A stretch of 64,000 bases of DNA from Mycobacteriaceae bacterium (GCA_028726465.1 JAQYQB010000026.1:1-64000), one strand, 5' to 3'; shown: positions 38,464-48,012, counted from the first letter of the stretch. A program made the numbers and translations. The notes: a model not told the origin generated them from the sequence alone.

Positions 38464-39753
38464 CTAGCGGGTCTGGCCGGGCACCTCGATGCGCCCTTCC
38501 TGGGCGGCCAGCGCGATGTCGCGGCGGTAGAAGCCGCCGTCCATGGTGATGCCTTCGAGTACCGCGTAGGCGGCCTCGCGGGCGGCGGCCAAGGTCGAGC
38601 CCTTGCCCAGGGCGTTGAGCACTCGCCCGCCGTTGGAGACCACCTTGCCCTCGGCCACGGTGGTGCCCGCGTGCAGGATGCGCTCCGGATCCTCCAGGGC
38701 GTCGCCGGTAATTTCGTCGCCCTTGCGCGGGGAGGCCGGGTAGCCCTCGGCGGCCAGCACCACGGTCACGGCGAAGGCGGGCTCCCACTCCAGCGGGCTG
38801 AGCTCCGCCAGCTTGCCGGTGGCCACCGCGTTGAGGGCCTCCGCCAGCGGGGAGGTCAAAAGGCTCAGCACGGCTTGGGTCTCCGGGTCGCCGAAGCGGC
38901 AGTTGAACTCGATGACTGCCGGGCCCTCCGGGCCCCACGCCAGGCCGGCGTAGAGAAGACCCGAATAGGGGGTGCCGCGGGCGACCAGCTCGCGGGCAAC
39001 GGGCGCGCAGACCTCGTCGACGATGGTGTTGACGCCGTCCTGCGGCAACCACGGCAGCGGCGTGTAGGCGCCCATGCCGCCGGTGTTGGGGCCCTCGTCG
39101 TTGTCGTAGGCGCGTTTGTGATCCTGGGCGGGCAGCAGCGGCACGACGGTTTCGCCGTCGACCAGGCAGAACAGGGAGACCTCCGGACCGGGCAGGAAGG
39201 ACTCGATGAGCACGGAGTTACCGCCGTTGTGCACCGCCTTGATGTGCTCCTCGGCCTGCTCGCGGTCCTCGGTGACCACCACGCCCTTGCCGCCGGCCAG
39301 GCCGTCGTCCTTGACCACGTAGACCGGGCCGAATTCGTCGAGGACCCGGGAGATCTCGTCCTCCGCGGCGTCCGGGCCGATGGTCTCCGCGTGGGCGGTG
39401 CGCACGCCGGCCGCGTCCATCACGTCCTTGGCGAACGCCTTGGAGCCCTCAATTTGGGCGGCCTCCTGGCTGGGGCCGAAGACCGCGATGCCGGCGTCCC
39501 GCAGGGCATCGGCAACGCCGGCCACCAGGGGTACCTCCGGGCCGATGACCACCAGGTCCGCGGCGATGTCCTGGGCCAGGCCCGTCATCTGGGCCGGGTC
39601 GTCTACCTGGGTGTAATCCGCATGCACGGTGGCGATCCGGTCCATGCACGGGCTGCCCGGCGCCACGTGCAATTCAGTGGTCGCCGGATCAGCGGCTAGT
39701 CCTTTCAAGAGGGCATGTTCGCGGCCGCCCGAGCCAATCACGAGAATACGCAT
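38464..39753 (-). CDS. purD: Phosphoribosylamine-glycine ligase
   Basis: ATP-grasp ligase joining phosphoribosylamine and glycine. The 429 residues begin with [12 protein letters not shown] and include [16 protein letters not shown] (ATP-binding) and [12 protein letters not shown]. The ATG at 39753 lies 7 bases after -10 TAAGAT (39761-39766), so a leaderless mRNA is likely; the frame open upstream overlaps the divergent HIT gene and is rejected. Confidence 0.96.
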   Translation of the reverse strand: MRILVIGSGGREHALLKGLAADPATTELHVAPGSPCMDRIATVHADYTQVDDPAQMTGLAQDIAADLVVIGPEVPLVAGVADALRDAGIAVFGPSQEAAQIEGSKAFAKDVMDAAGVRTAHAETIGPDAAEDEISRVLDEFGPVYVVKDDGLAGGKGVVVTEDREQAEEHIKAVHNGGNSVLIESFLPGPEVSLFCLVDGETVVPLLPAQDHKRAYDNDEGPNTGGMGAYTPLPWLPQDGVNTIVDEVCAPVARELVARGTPYSGLLYAGLAWGPEGPAVIEFNCRFGDPETQAVLSLLTSPLAEALNAVATGKLAELSPLEWEPAFAVTVVLAAEGYPASPRKGDEITGDALEDPERILHAGTTVAEGKVVSNGGRVLNALGKGSTLAAAREAAYAVLEGITMDGGFYRRDIALAAQEGRIEVPGQTR

Positions 39754-39787
39754 GCCGTCTATCTTAACTTGCCGGTAGCCTGGGGCC

Positions 39788-40213
39788 ATGGCTTCTGTAT
39801 TTACCAAGATCATCAACGGAGAACTCCCCGGCCGTTTTGTCTACCGGGACGAGCAGTGCGTGGCGTTTTTGTCCATCGAGCCGCTGCGCTACGGGCACAC
39901 CCTGGTCGTGCCGGTGCAAGAGGTCGACAAGTGGACTGACCTCGATCCGGAGACCTGGGGGCACCTGAACCAGGTCGCCCTGCGCATCGGCCAGGCCATC
40001 AAGAACGCCTTCGGCACCCCGCGCGCCGGCTACATCATCGCCGGCTTCGACGTCCCCCACACCCACATCCACCTCTTCCCCACCGAGAAGATGTCGGAAT
40101 ACGATTTCTCCAAGACCTACGCCGCCGAGGACACGGACCCAGCCGCCATGGACGAGGCGGCCGCCCGCATCCGCCAGCACCTGGGCACCGACTTGGAGGG
40201 CCGCCCGGCCTAA
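39788..40213 (+). CDS. HIT-family nucleotide hydrolase
   Basis: A 141-residue histidine-triad protein with HTHIHLF at the active site, likely a purine nucleoside phosphoramidase or dinucleotide hydrolase. ATG 39788 lies 6 bases after -10 TAGCCT (39776-39781). The gap to divergent purD is 34 bases and contains both -10 boxes. Its stop overlaps the phoS stop by 4 bases. Confidence 0.93.
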   Translation: MASVFTKIINGELPGRFVYRDEQCVAFLSIEPLRYGHTLVVPVQEVDKWTDLDPETWGHLNQVALRIGQAIKNAFGTPRAGYIIAGFDVPHTHIHLFPTEKMSEYDFSKTYAAEDTDPAAMDEAAARIRQHLGTDLEGRPA

Positions 40214-41688
40214 TCCGCCGAAGCCGCTGGGTCGTCGGCCTCCGGATAGGCCGGCAGGCGCACGGTAAACACCGAGCCCTCCCCCGGGGTCGAATCCACC
40301 GTGATGCTGCCGCCGTGCTGTTCCACCAGGGATTTCACGATGGCCAGCCCCAGGCCCGAGCCGCCCGTATCACGCGTGCGCGAACTATCCTCGCGGTAGA
40401 AGCGCTCGAAGATATGGGCGGCTACTTCTTTGTCCATGCCCTTGCCGTCGTCGATGACGTCGAGCAACACGTCGCGCTCGTCCCGGCGCAGCTGCAGCGT
40501 CACCGCGGCGTCCTCGCCGCCGTGGCGGATGCCGTTGGAAATCAGGTTGAGCAAGACCTGGTGCAGGCGGTCTGGGTCGCCGTCGACCACGGGCACAGAA
40601 TTCGACTTGTTGACCACCTGGATGTTTCGGCCGGGGAAGGCCGCCCGGGCCGAAGACCCGACCGATAGGGCCAGCTCCAGCATGTCCACCGGCTTCTTAT
40701 CCAGCCGGTTGCCCTCGGCACGGGTGAGCGAGAGCAGGTCCTCGACCAAAAGCGACATGCGGGTCGACTCGGAATCGATCTTGGACAGGACCAAGTCCAC
40801 GTCCTGGGTGGCCCCGGAGCGGTAGAGCTCCGTGTAGCCGCGCAGGCTGGTCAGCGGGGTGCGCAGCTCGTGGGAGGCGTCGCCGACGAACCGGCGCATC
40901 TGCCCCTCCTTCGTCTGGGCCTCCTCCACGGAGCGCTGCAGGTGCCCCAGCATGACGTTGAGCGCGGCCGCCAGCTGGCCGACCTCGGTGTGCAGCGGCC
41001 ACTCGGGCACGCGCTTGTTCAGGTCCCCGGCGGCGATTTCCGAGGCGGTCTTTTCCACCACCCGCAGCGGGCGCAGCGCCCACCGGATGGACCAATACCC
41101 GGCCAGCGCGATGAGCGCGATGACCAGGGACAGGATCAGCACCTGGACCACCGCCAGGCCCTGCAGGATGCTGGCCTCGCTGCCCAGGGACTTGGCCACG
41201 ACCGTGACCACCCCGTCGGATTCGAAGGCCTGCGCGCGCCACTTGACCTCGTTGACTGCGGAATCGGTCGTGGACTCCACCGTCTCCGGGGAGCCGCCGA
41301 TGTAGAGGCCGTCGACCCGCGGCATGGAGTCGAAGACGTTGAAGTATTCGATGGAACCGTTGGGGTAGATCTTGATGACGCAGAAATCCGTCGGCGGGCG
41401 CTGCGAGCGGTCGCCCAGGTTGAACAGCTCGGGGCTTTGCGCCCAGCCCTTGGCCGCGGAGGCGATGTCCTCGTCCACGCGGTTGTACAACACGTCCCGC
41501 ATGATCGATGAAACGGCCACGGAGCTACCGACCAGGCCCAGGCCGGAGACCACGACCAGCAGGACCACCAGCCAGGTGCGCAGGGGCATCGCGGTGGTCT
41601 TGAAGCGGCCCTTGAACACCCGCTTTACCTTGGCCCACGCGGAGGTAGGGGCTGCGGCCTTACGGGCGCTAGTTTCGGTGTCGGTCAT
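40210..41688 (-). CDS. phoS: Phosphate-responsive sensor histidine kinase (PhoS)
   Basis: Membrane sensor of the phosphate two-component system, 492 residues. Transmembrane helix 1 (about 38-60), an extracytoplasmic domain (61-180), helix 2 (about 181-200) and HAMP (200-255) are followed by HisKA with phospho-His273 (FVGDASHELRTPLTSLRGY) and an ATPase domain (DDGKGM, GGSGLGLAI). In C. glutamicum the kinase is named PhoS and the regulator PhoR. The assignment rests on architecture and gene context with pstSCAB in the same region. Confidence 0.88.
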   Translation of the reverse strand: MTDTETSARKAAAPTSAWAKVKRVFKGRFKTTAMPLRTWLVVLLVVVSGLGLVGSSVAVSSIMRDVLYNRVDEDIASAAKGWAQSPELFNLGDRSQRPPTDFCVIKIYPNGSIEYFNVFDSMPRVDGLYIGGSPETVESTTDSAVNEVKWRAQAFESDGVVTVVAKSLGSEASILQGLAVVQVLILSLVIALIALAGYWSIRWALRPLRVVEKTASEIAAGDLNKRVPEWPLHTEVGQLAAALNVMLGHLQRSVEEAQTKEGQMRRFVGDASHELRTPLTSLRGYTELYRSGATQDVDLVLSKIDSESTRMSLLVEDLLSLTRAEGNRLDKKPVDMLELALSVGSSARAAFPGRNIQVVNKSNSVPVVDGDPDRLHQVLLNLISNGIRHGGEDAAVTLQLRRDERDVLLDVIDDGKGMDKEVAAHIFERFYREDSSRTRDTGGSGLGLAIVKSLVEQHGGSITVDSTPGEGSVFTVRLPAYPEADDPAASAD

Positions 41689-41731
41689 GCTGGGGGACGG
41701 GGCAATCTCTCTTGAAGGTCAGGTACGGGTC

Positions 41732-42454
41732 TTAGCTGCGCGGGGTGCGCAGCACGTAGCCCACGCCGCGGACGGTGTGGATGAGCGGGGTGTCGCCGGT
41801 ATCAATCTTGCGGCGCAGGTAGGAGATGTAGGACTCGACCACGTTGCCGTCGCCGCCGAAGTCGTAGTGCCAGACGTTGTCCAGGATCTTGGCCTTGGAC
41901 AGGACGACCTCCTTGTTCTGCATGAGGTAGCGCAGGAGGTTGAACTCGGTGGGCGAGAGATCGATGATCTTGCCCGCCTTGGTGACCTCGTGGGTGTCGT
42001 CGTTGAGCGTCAGGTCGGCATAGGACATGGTCGCGTTGTTGGACTCATCCTCCACGCTGGCCCCGCGGCGCAGGATGACGCGCAGGCGGGTGATGACCTC
42101 TTCCAGGCTAAACGGCTTGGTCACGTAGTCGTCCGCGCCAATGGTCAGGCCGTGGATGCGCTGCTCGACGCTGTCCTTGGCAGTTAGGTAGAGCGCCGGG
42201 CCGTCCAGGCCCTCGGAGCGCAGCTTGCCCAGCAGCTCGAAGCCGTCCATGCCCGGCATCATGACGTCCAGGATGTAGGCGTCCGGGTTGATTTCGCGGG
42301 CAATCCGCAGCGCCTCGGTGCCGGAATTGGCCGTGCGCACGTCGAAGCCCTGGAATTTCAGGGACACGGTCAACAGCTCGACAATATTGGGCTCGTCATC
42401 AACGACGAGGATTTTAACGTTTTCGGTGCTCTTGTCGTCCATTGTTGTGACCAT
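41732..42454 (-). CDS. phoR: OmpR-family response regulator of the phosphate response (PhoR)
   Basis: DNA-binding regulator, 240 residues. The receiver domain (about 13-125) has phospho-Asp63 in ILDVMMPGMDG, and the winged-helix domain (about 145-235) has LSPTEFNLLRYLM and VRGVGYVLR. It should activate pstSCAB and other phosphate-starvation genes through repeats such as those at 14239-14278. The ATG at 42454 is used; a second ATG at 42442 is possible. phoS follows after 43 bases. Confidence 0.9.
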   Translation of the reverse strand: MVTTMDDKSTENVKILVVDDEPNIVELLTVSLKFQGFDVRTANSGTEALRIAREINPDAYILDVMMPGMDGFELLGKLRSEGLDGPALYLTAKDSVEQRIHGLTIGADDYVTKPFSLEEVITRLRVILRRGASVEDESNNATMSYADLTLNDDTHEVTKAGKIIDLSPTEFNLLRYLMQNKEVVLSKAKILDNVWHYDFGGDGNVVESYISYLRRKIDTGDTPLIHTVRGVGYVLRTPRS

Positions 42455-42631
42455 CGCTTTCTACTATTGGGACCTCTCAGCCCGGCGGTGCCGCGGACCT
42501 ACTCGAGGCGAAATCCGCGCCCGTTGCGGGGCTGTTAGGAGAGAAGGTAGTTCTCTCAGCTACTACACAGCAGTCTGCCACTTCAATTATCAAAGGTACT
42601 GACCGGTTACTGCAAGGACCCTGTGAGTTAG

Positions 42632-42666
42632 AAAAAGCGGGCCCAGCCGTGCTGGGCCCGCAGTTT
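42632..42666 (-). terminator. Terminator of pqo
   Basis: A perfect 11-bp stem (42637-42647 with 42651-42661) with a 3-base loop is followed by TTTTTC on the minus strand. A weaker T-tract exists on the other strand. Confidence 0.88.
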
Positions 42667-42685
42667 TCACCGAAAACGCGTGGTA

Positions 42686-44428
42686 CTAGACCACCGAGGC
42701 CGGGATGTTGCGCAGGTTGGACTTAGCCATGCCCAGCATCTTGCCCACGCCGCCGCCGAAGACGGTGCGGGTGGCGGCCTTGGAGAAGCCCAGCAGCTGT
42801 TCGAAAGTCAGCGTCGGCGGCAGGGACAGCGCGTTCGGGTCCGTGATCATGTCGATGAGGACCGGGCCGTCGAAGGCCATGGCCTCCTTGATCTGCTTGC
42901 GGGCCTTCTTCGGGTCCTCAATGCGGATGCACTTGATGCCGGCGGCCTCCGCGATCTTGGCGTAGTTGACGTGATCGTGGTCGGTCTGGAACTCCGGCAG
43001 GCCCTGGACGAGCATCTCCAGCTTGACCATGCCCAGCGAGGAGTTGTTGAACACGAACATCTTGACCGGCAGGTTGTGCAGCTTCACGGTCAGCAGCTCG
43101 CCCATCAGCATGGACAGGCCGCCGTCGCCGGAGAAGGTGATGACCTGCTTGTCCGGGTTGGCAGCCTGGGCGCCGATGGCCTGCGGCAGGGCGTTGGCCA
43201 TGGTGCCGTGGCGGAAGGAGCCGATCTGCTGGCGCTTGCCGTTGGCGGTGATGTAGCGCGCGCCCCAGACGTTGCACATGCCGGTGTCCACGGTGAAGAT
43301 GGCGTCGTCGTCGGCCTCGTCGTCGATAATGTCCGCCAGGTACTCCGGGTGCAGCGGGGTCTGCTTGTCCACGTCCTTGGTGTAGGCCTCGACGACGTGG
43401 TTGAGCTTGCGGTAGTGCTCCTTGAGCATCTTGTCCAGGAAGGAGCGGTCGGTCTTTTCCTCGACGCTCGGCAGGATGTTGGCCAGCGTGGCGGCGACGT
43501 CGCCGACCACCGGGTAGGAGATCTTGGTGCGGCGGCCGATGTGGGAGCCGTTGATGTCGACCTGGGCCACGTTGTGCTTGGGCAGGAAGTCGTTGTACGG
43601 GAAGTCGGTGCCCAGCAGGATGAGCAGGTCGGCGTCGTTGGTGGCGTCGTGCGCAGCACCGTAGCCCAGCAGGCCGTTCATGCCGACGTCGAAGGGGTTG
43701 TCGTACTGGATGTACATCTTGCCGCCCAGGGCGTGGCCGATCGGCGCCTTGACCTTCTGGGCCAGCTCGAGGACCTCCTTGCGGGCGTCCTTGACGCCGG
43801 CGCCGACGAACAGGGCGACGCTCTTGGCCTCGTTGATGGCCTGGGTCAGGGCGGCGGCCTCGCGCGGGTCCGGGTAGACGACCGGGCGGCCGGTGGAAAT
43901 CACCGAGTCGGTAAAGGTGTCATCGTCAGCTTCCTGGGTGGTGACGTCGCCCGGGACGACCAGGACGGACACGCCGTTGCCGGCCATGGTGGACTGGATG
44001 GCGTGGTGGAGGACAACCCCGCCCTGCTCGGCGGAGTTAACCATCTCGCAGTAGCCCGAGCACTCCTGGAAGATGGCCTCGGGGTGGGTCTCCTGGAAGA
44101 AGGTGGAGCCGATCTGGCGGGACGGGATGTGGCTGGCGATGGCCAACACCTTGGCGCCGTTGCGGTTGGCGTCGTACAGGCCCTGGATGAGGTGGGTGTT
44201 GCCGGGGCCGCAGGAGGCCGCGCACACGGCCAGCTCGCCGGTGGTCAGGGAGTCGGCCTCAGCGGCGAACGCTGCAGCTTCCTCGTTGCGGACGTGCACC
44301 CACTCGATATCCGACTGGCGCACAGCGTCGACGATGGGGTTCAGCGAGTCGCCCACCAGACCGTAGATGCGGCGGATGCCCTGCTTTTCTAGCGTCGCGA
44401 CCAACTGTCCAGCGTATGAACGAGCCAT
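42686..44428 (-). CDS. pqo: Pyruvate:quinone oxidoreductase
   Basis: Peripheral membrane flavoenzyme that oxidises pyruvate to acetate and CO2 and passes electrons to menaquinone. The 580 residues are a TPP-dependent three-domain enzyme. The catalytic Glu lies in HVRNEEAAAFAAEA, and the TPP motif begins GDGGLSMLMGELLT and ends FVFNNSS. The C-terminal tail of about 35 residues (AATRTVFGGGVGKML onward) is in the position of the membrane-binding tail of PoxB. Ribosome site AAAAGGAG. The acetate formed could be reused through cat. Confidence 0.95.
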   Translation of the reverse strand: MARSYAGQLVATLEKQGIRRIYGLVGDSLNPIVDAVRQSDIEWVHVRNEEAAAFAAEADSLTTGELAVCAASCGPGNTHLIQGLYDANRNGAKVLAIASHIPSRQIGSTFFQETHPEAIFQECSGYCEMVNSAEQGGVVLHHAIQSTMAGNGVSVLVVPGDVTTQEADDDTFTDSVISTGRPVVYPDPREAAALTQAINEAKSVALFVGAGVKDARKEVLELAQKVKAPIGHALGGKMYIQYDNPFDVGMNGLLGYGAAHDATNDADLLILLGTDFPYNDFLPKHNVAQVDINGSHIGRRTKISYPVVGDVAATLANILPSVEEKTDRSFLDKMLKEHYRKLNHVVEAYTKDVDKQTPLHPEYLADIIDDEADDDAIFTVDTGMCNVWGARYITANGKRQQIGSFRHGTMANALPQAIGAQAANPDKQVITFSGDGGLSMLMGELLTVKLHNLPVKMFVFNNSSLGMVKLEMLVQGLPEFQTDHDHVNYAKIAEAAGIKCIRIEDPKKARKQIKEAMAFDGPVLIDMITDPNALSLPPTLTFEQLLGFSKAATRTVFGGGVGKMLGMAKSNLRNIPASVV

Positions 44429-44518
44429 GATTCAACTCCTTTTAACTATTAATTAATCTCCTTCGCCATTGTGCTCCCTCACCGCCCCAATTTCCATACT
44501 CAGGACATATAAGGCTCG

Positions 44519-44536
44519 GCTTCTCACAGGAGAAGC
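44519..44536. repeat. Small inverted repeat between pqo and cgmA
   Basis: GCTTCTC (44519-44525) and GAGAAGC (44530-44536) form a perfect 7-bp stem with a 4-base loop. No T-tract follows. It lies between the divergent promoters and could be a regulatory site. Confidence 0.35.
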
Positions 44537-44577
44537 GCCTCTATGACTTCCGCCACTCCGCCCTTCTCCGGTTGCAA

Positions 44578-44601
44578 ACAGTACCGAACGGTCGTTACAG
44601 T
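44578..44601 (+). promoter_or_regulatory. CgmR-type operator within the cgmA promoter
   Basis: The arms ACAGTACCGA (44578-44587) and TCGTTACAGT (44592-44601) form an inverted repeat matching at 8 of 10 positions around a 4-base spacer. It fills the spacer and -10 of a promoter with -35 TTGCAA (44572-44577) and -10 TACAGT (44596-44601). A repressor bound here would block transcription. The TetR-type gene cgmR downstream is the likely binder. Confidence 0.65.
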
Positions 44602-44608
44602 AATCGGC

Positions 44609-46100
44609 ATGCAAACGACGACACTGCGCCCCGAGGAGACCATGTCTAAGGGCGCCCGCTGGTCCTTCTTCGCCGTTATCTCCTCCGGCCTTTTGATGGT
44701 GGGACTCGACAACTCGATCCTCTACACCGCGCTGCCGGCGCTGAACGAGCAGCTCCACACGGACTCCACCCAGCAGCTGTGGATCATCAACGCCTACGCG
44801 CTGGTCCTGGCCGGCCTGCTATTGGGCACCGGCACGCTGGGCGACAAGATCGGCCACCGCCGCATGTTCGTTTACGGGCTGTGGATCTTCGGCGCCGCCT
44901 CCCTAGCGGCAGCCTTCGCCCCCCTCCGCCTGGGCACTGGTTGCCGCCCGCGCGGTCCTGGGCCTCGGCGCCGCCATCATGATGCCGGCCACCCTGGCGC
45001 TAATCCGCCTGACCTTCCACGACGAGGTCGAGCGCAACACCGCCATCGGCATCTGGGCCTCGGTCGCCGTCGTCGGCGCCGCGGCCGGCCCGACCGTGGG
45101 CGGGTTCCTGCTCGAGCACTTCTGGTGGGGCTCGGTATTCCTCATCAACGTCCCCATCGTGGCGATCGCGCTGGTGGCCACCCGCCTGCTGGCGCCGCCG
45201 AACATCGCCAACCCGGACAAGCACTGGGACCTCCTCTCCTCAGTGCTGGCGCTAGTCACCCTGTCCAGCCTGGTCATGGCCATCAAGTCCGCCGCCAGCA
45301 CCGATCCAAGCTGGGGCACGGTCGCCGGCGCACTCATCGTCTGCGCCATCGGCGGCTTCTTCTTCGCCCGCCGCCAGCGCCAGCTGACCGAACCGCTGCT
45401 GACCTTCGACGTCTTCCGCTCGCCCATCTTTACCGGCGGCGTCCTGGCCGCCGGCGGGGCCATGTTCGCCATGGCCGGCGTGGAGATAACCACCACACAG
45501 AAGCTCCAGCTCGTCGACGGCTTTAGCCCGCTGCAGGCCGGGCTCATCATCTCCGCGATGGCGATTGCGGCCGTGCCGACCTCGACGCTGGGCGGGGCGA
45601 CCCTGCACCGCGTGGGTTTCCTGCCGCTTATTTCCGGTGGCTTCGTCCTCATGGCCGCCGGCGTCGGGGCCGCCTTCTGGGCCGGCCGCCACGACATCCT
45701 TTGGTTCTTCGTCGTCGCTATGGTCTTCACCGGCATGGGCGCGGGCTTGGCGATGTCCGTCGCCTCGACCGCCATCATCGGCGCCGCCCCGCCGCACCGC
45801 TCCGGCATGGCCGCCAGCGTGGAGGAAGTCTCCTACGAGTTCGGCACCTTGCTCTCCATCGCCATCACCGGTTCCCTGGTCCCGCTGTTCATGGCCCAGG
45901 GCCTGCCCGAGAACATCGCCTCCCTCGGCATGGAGGCCCTCTACCAAGACTCCACTCACGCGGCTGCCGCCGTGGCCTACAATGACGGGTACATGTACAC
46001 GCTTTGCATCCTGGCCGCAGTCACCGTGGGCTTTGCCGCAGCCACCGCCTACTGCTTCCGCCACAACCCCAAGTCCGGTGGTTTCGTTGGCTCGCACTAG
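44609..46100 (+). pseudogene. cgmA: CgmA-like MFS drug/diamine exporter, frameshifted
   Basis: Major facilitator exporter (DHA2-like, 14 helices) interrupted by a +1 frameshift. The first 105 codons encode helices 1-3 (ILYTALPALNEQL, LGDKIGHRRMFVYG). At a run of six C residues (44919-44924) the frame is lost and the rest of the protein (SAWALVAARAVLGLGAAIMM onward, to 46100) continues in another frame. Removing one C restores a full-length protein of about 496 residues. The ATG at 44609 lies 7 bases after -10 TACAGT. Both halves are well preserved, so a recent mutation, slippage or a sequencing error are all possible. In C. glutamicum the relative exports cadaverine and drugs. Confidence 0.82.
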
Positions 46101-46635
46101 CAAGAAGGATCAGATACTCGCCAGCGCCATTGAGATCATCGGCGAGGACGGCATCCACGCCGTGACCTACGACCGCCTGGCGGAGACCACCGGGCTGTCC
46201 AAGTCCGGGCTCATCTACCACTTCCCCTCCCGGCACGCCCTGCTGCGCGACATCCACACCTATGGAGCCGCGCGCTGGGAATCCGAGCTGGAGGACTACT
46301 CCGGCGGGCGCACGGCCGACGAGCTCACCCCAACCCAGCGTTTGCGCGCCCTGCTGAGCTCCCTGGCGAAAAACGATCCCCTGGCCGAGCTGCTGATGAA
46401 TATCCACGCCCAGTCCGATCCGGAGTACTCCGCCCCCTGGGAATCCGTCAGCCTGCGCTGGGGCCCCGACCCGGCCGCCGCAATCGCTAACGATGCCGAC
46501 CTGACCGAACTCATCGCCCTCATCATGGGCGAGGGCCTCTGGATCCACGACCACATCACCGAGACCAAGCTTAGCGCCGACAACCGCGCCAAGCTCATCG
46601 AGTTCATGCTTAGCCAGCTGCCGGAAGAGGGCTAG
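46087..46635 (+). CDS. cgmR: TetR-family repressor CgmR
   Basis: A 182-residue repressor with an N-terminal helix-turn-helix. The segment ETTGLSKSGLIYHFPSRHALL is close to that of C. glutamicum CgmR, which controls the adjacent efflux pump and responds to cationic drugs. The start is set at TTG 46087, giving MARTSKK as in CgmR; GTG 46078 is an alternative. Either start lies inside the last codons of cgmA, so translation is coupled. Confidence 0.87.
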   Translation: MARTSKKDQILASAIEIIGEDGIHAVTYDRLAETTGLSKSGLIYHFPSRHALLRDIHTYGAARWESELEDYSGGRTADELTPTQRLRALLSSLAKNDPLAELLMNIHAQSDPEYSAPWESVSLRWGPDPAAAIANDADLTELIALIMGEGLWIHDHITETKLSADNRAKLIEFMLSQLPEEG

Positions 46636-46810
46636 ACAGATTCTCTCGCTTACGCAAACCTCGTTAGGGCTCCGTTTTGCGCGATAAGCTCCCCGAAACG
46701 AAGACTGCCCAAACAGGTCTTAAACATTGCACAATTACACACAACCTGGTAAATTCCCACTCGTGAGCCAGGGTTGAGCGCAAGCAAGAAAACCCCGGGC
46801 AGCAACTCCG

Positions 46811-46834
46811 TAAGGCCCCTCCCAAGGGGCCTTA
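46811..46834 (+). promoter_or_regulatory. Perfect 10-bp inverted repeat at the DUF3800 promoter
   Basis: TAAGGCCCCT (46811-46820) and AGGGGCCTTA (46825-46834) flank a 4-base spacer. The -10 box TATACT is at 46843-46848, so the repeat covers the expected -35 region. There is no T-tract, so an operator is more likely than a terminator, although a terminator of an upstream transcript is possible. The remaining bases from 46636 show nothing recognisable. Confidence 0.5.
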
Positions 46835-46855
46835 CGCGTTCCTATACTAGGCACC

Positions 46856-47758
46856 ATGCTGCTCGCCTACATCGACGAAATCGGACAATCTGGCGCATTC
46901 GTTTCCCCCGACCACAAACGCTTCAACGACAGCCCCGCATTCGGGTACGCAGGATTCGTCATTCCCGAATGCTCTGTTCGAGAACTAGGCGCGAAATTCG
47001 CGAAGGTAAAGCGAGAAGCCTTCAAGGAAGAACTTGCTCAAACAGAAAACCTTGGGCGCTGGGAAAAGAAGGGCTCTGACCTACTTTTCGCTGGCGTAAA
47101 CAAGATCCGCCCCGTAAATGTCCGAATCCTCGCAGGTCTTTTTGGCGAAATCGCCAATCTAGGAGGGAATCTCTTCTACTACGCCGAAGAGAAGCCTTTA
47201 GGAACTCCAAAACAAGTGAACACCGGCCCGAAGGAATTTCAGCGGCGCGAGGAAACCGCCATGCGCGAAACACTAAACAGATTGGCTCGGCATGCTGATG
47301 ACAATGGGTCCAATATTCTCATTATGATGGATCAGATTAACGAGAAGTCGAGAAAACAGCGCCTACCTGCCATGTATGCACATATTTACAGGCGTAGCCA
47401 GGAATTCAAAGAAATGCGCCGGATTCTCGAGCCACCAATGCATATAGACAGCGAAAACTCAACAAACATACAGTTGTCCGATTGGATCTGCGCTTTTATT
47501 AAACGCGCTATTGACAATCAACTCGTAAAGGAATCCAAGTATCGATGGATTCCTTCCTCTAAAGCTGCCAAGGCCGCAGATGGTCGCTTCACTTATGAAT
47601 CAAAACTTCGTCTGTATGAACGTTCGATTAAAGATTTCAACCATTCACAACTTATCCAACCTGGACCTCGCCCGATGTTCGCCAATGAAGGTGGCTACAC
47701 CTTGCGGGATGATCAAATAGTTCATCTCGAGAGAATTCGAGCCGCTGCACGCAAGTAA
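46856..47758 (+). CDS. DUF3800 protein
   Basis: A 300-residue protein that starts with the family motif YIDEIGQSG (the usual form is YIDESG), a likely RNase-H-like acidic strand. LIMMDQINEK and IQLSDWICAFIKRA follow at places where the family has its other acidic residues. The function is unknown; DUF3800 genes are often carried on mobile and defence-rich islands. The base composition is visibly lower in GC than the neighbours, a sign of transfer. ATG 46856 lies 7 bases after -10 TATACT. No partner gene is present. Confidence 0.85.
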   Translation: MLLAYIDEIGQSGAFVSPDHKRFNDSPAFGYAGFVIPECSVRELGAKFAKVKREAFKEELAQTENLGRWEKKGSDLLFAGVNKIRPVNVRILAGLFGEIANLGGNLFYYAEEKPLGTPKQVNTGPKEFQRREETAMRETLNRLARHADDNGSNILIMMDQINEKSRKQRLPAMYAHIYRRSQEFKEMRRILEPPMHIDSENSTNIQLSDWICAFIKRAIDNQLVKESKYRWIPSSKAAKAADGRFTYESKLRLYERSIKDFNHSQLIQPGPRPMFANEGGYTLRDDQIVHLERIRAAARK

Positions 47759-47898
47759 GGGAACTTAATTTTCACCGCGTTTTATCACGTTTCCTCGCCA
47801 GAACAGTCATCTCGTTCCTGACCACTACGACCTTCCCGGCATTGCTATGGACCTCGACTTGTGAGCAGCTGTCCTGAAGGTGGAGTTCAGTTAGCACA

Positions 47899-47936
47899 TA
47901 AAATGGCCCTTCACCTGCAATTTGGGGAAGGGCATC
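47899..47936 (-). terminator. Terminator after tRNA-Thr
   Basis: On the minus strand GCCCTTCCCC pairs with GGTGAAGGGC across an 8-base loop and is followed by CATTTTAT. The stem has one mismatch. Confidence 0.6.
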
Positions 47937-47939
47937 CTG

Positions 47940-48012
47940 AGCTGGAGACGAGACTTGAACTCGCAACCTACGCATTACAAGTGCGTTGCGCTACCAATTG
48001 CGCCACTCCAGC
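47940..48012 (-). tRNA. tRNA-Thr (TGT)
   Basis: Cloverleaf on the minus strand with acceptor GCTGGAG/CTCCAGC, anticodon loop CTTGTAA and T-loop AGTTCAAGTC. The 3' CCA is not encoded. It lies between the low-GC DUF3800 gene and thrE. Confidence 0.95.

Noticed and set aside
46636..48012. Integrated element with attachment sites at tRNA-Thr
   Set aside because: No copy of the tRNA 3' end was found on the far side of the DUF3800 gene, and there is no integrase, so only composition supports transfer.
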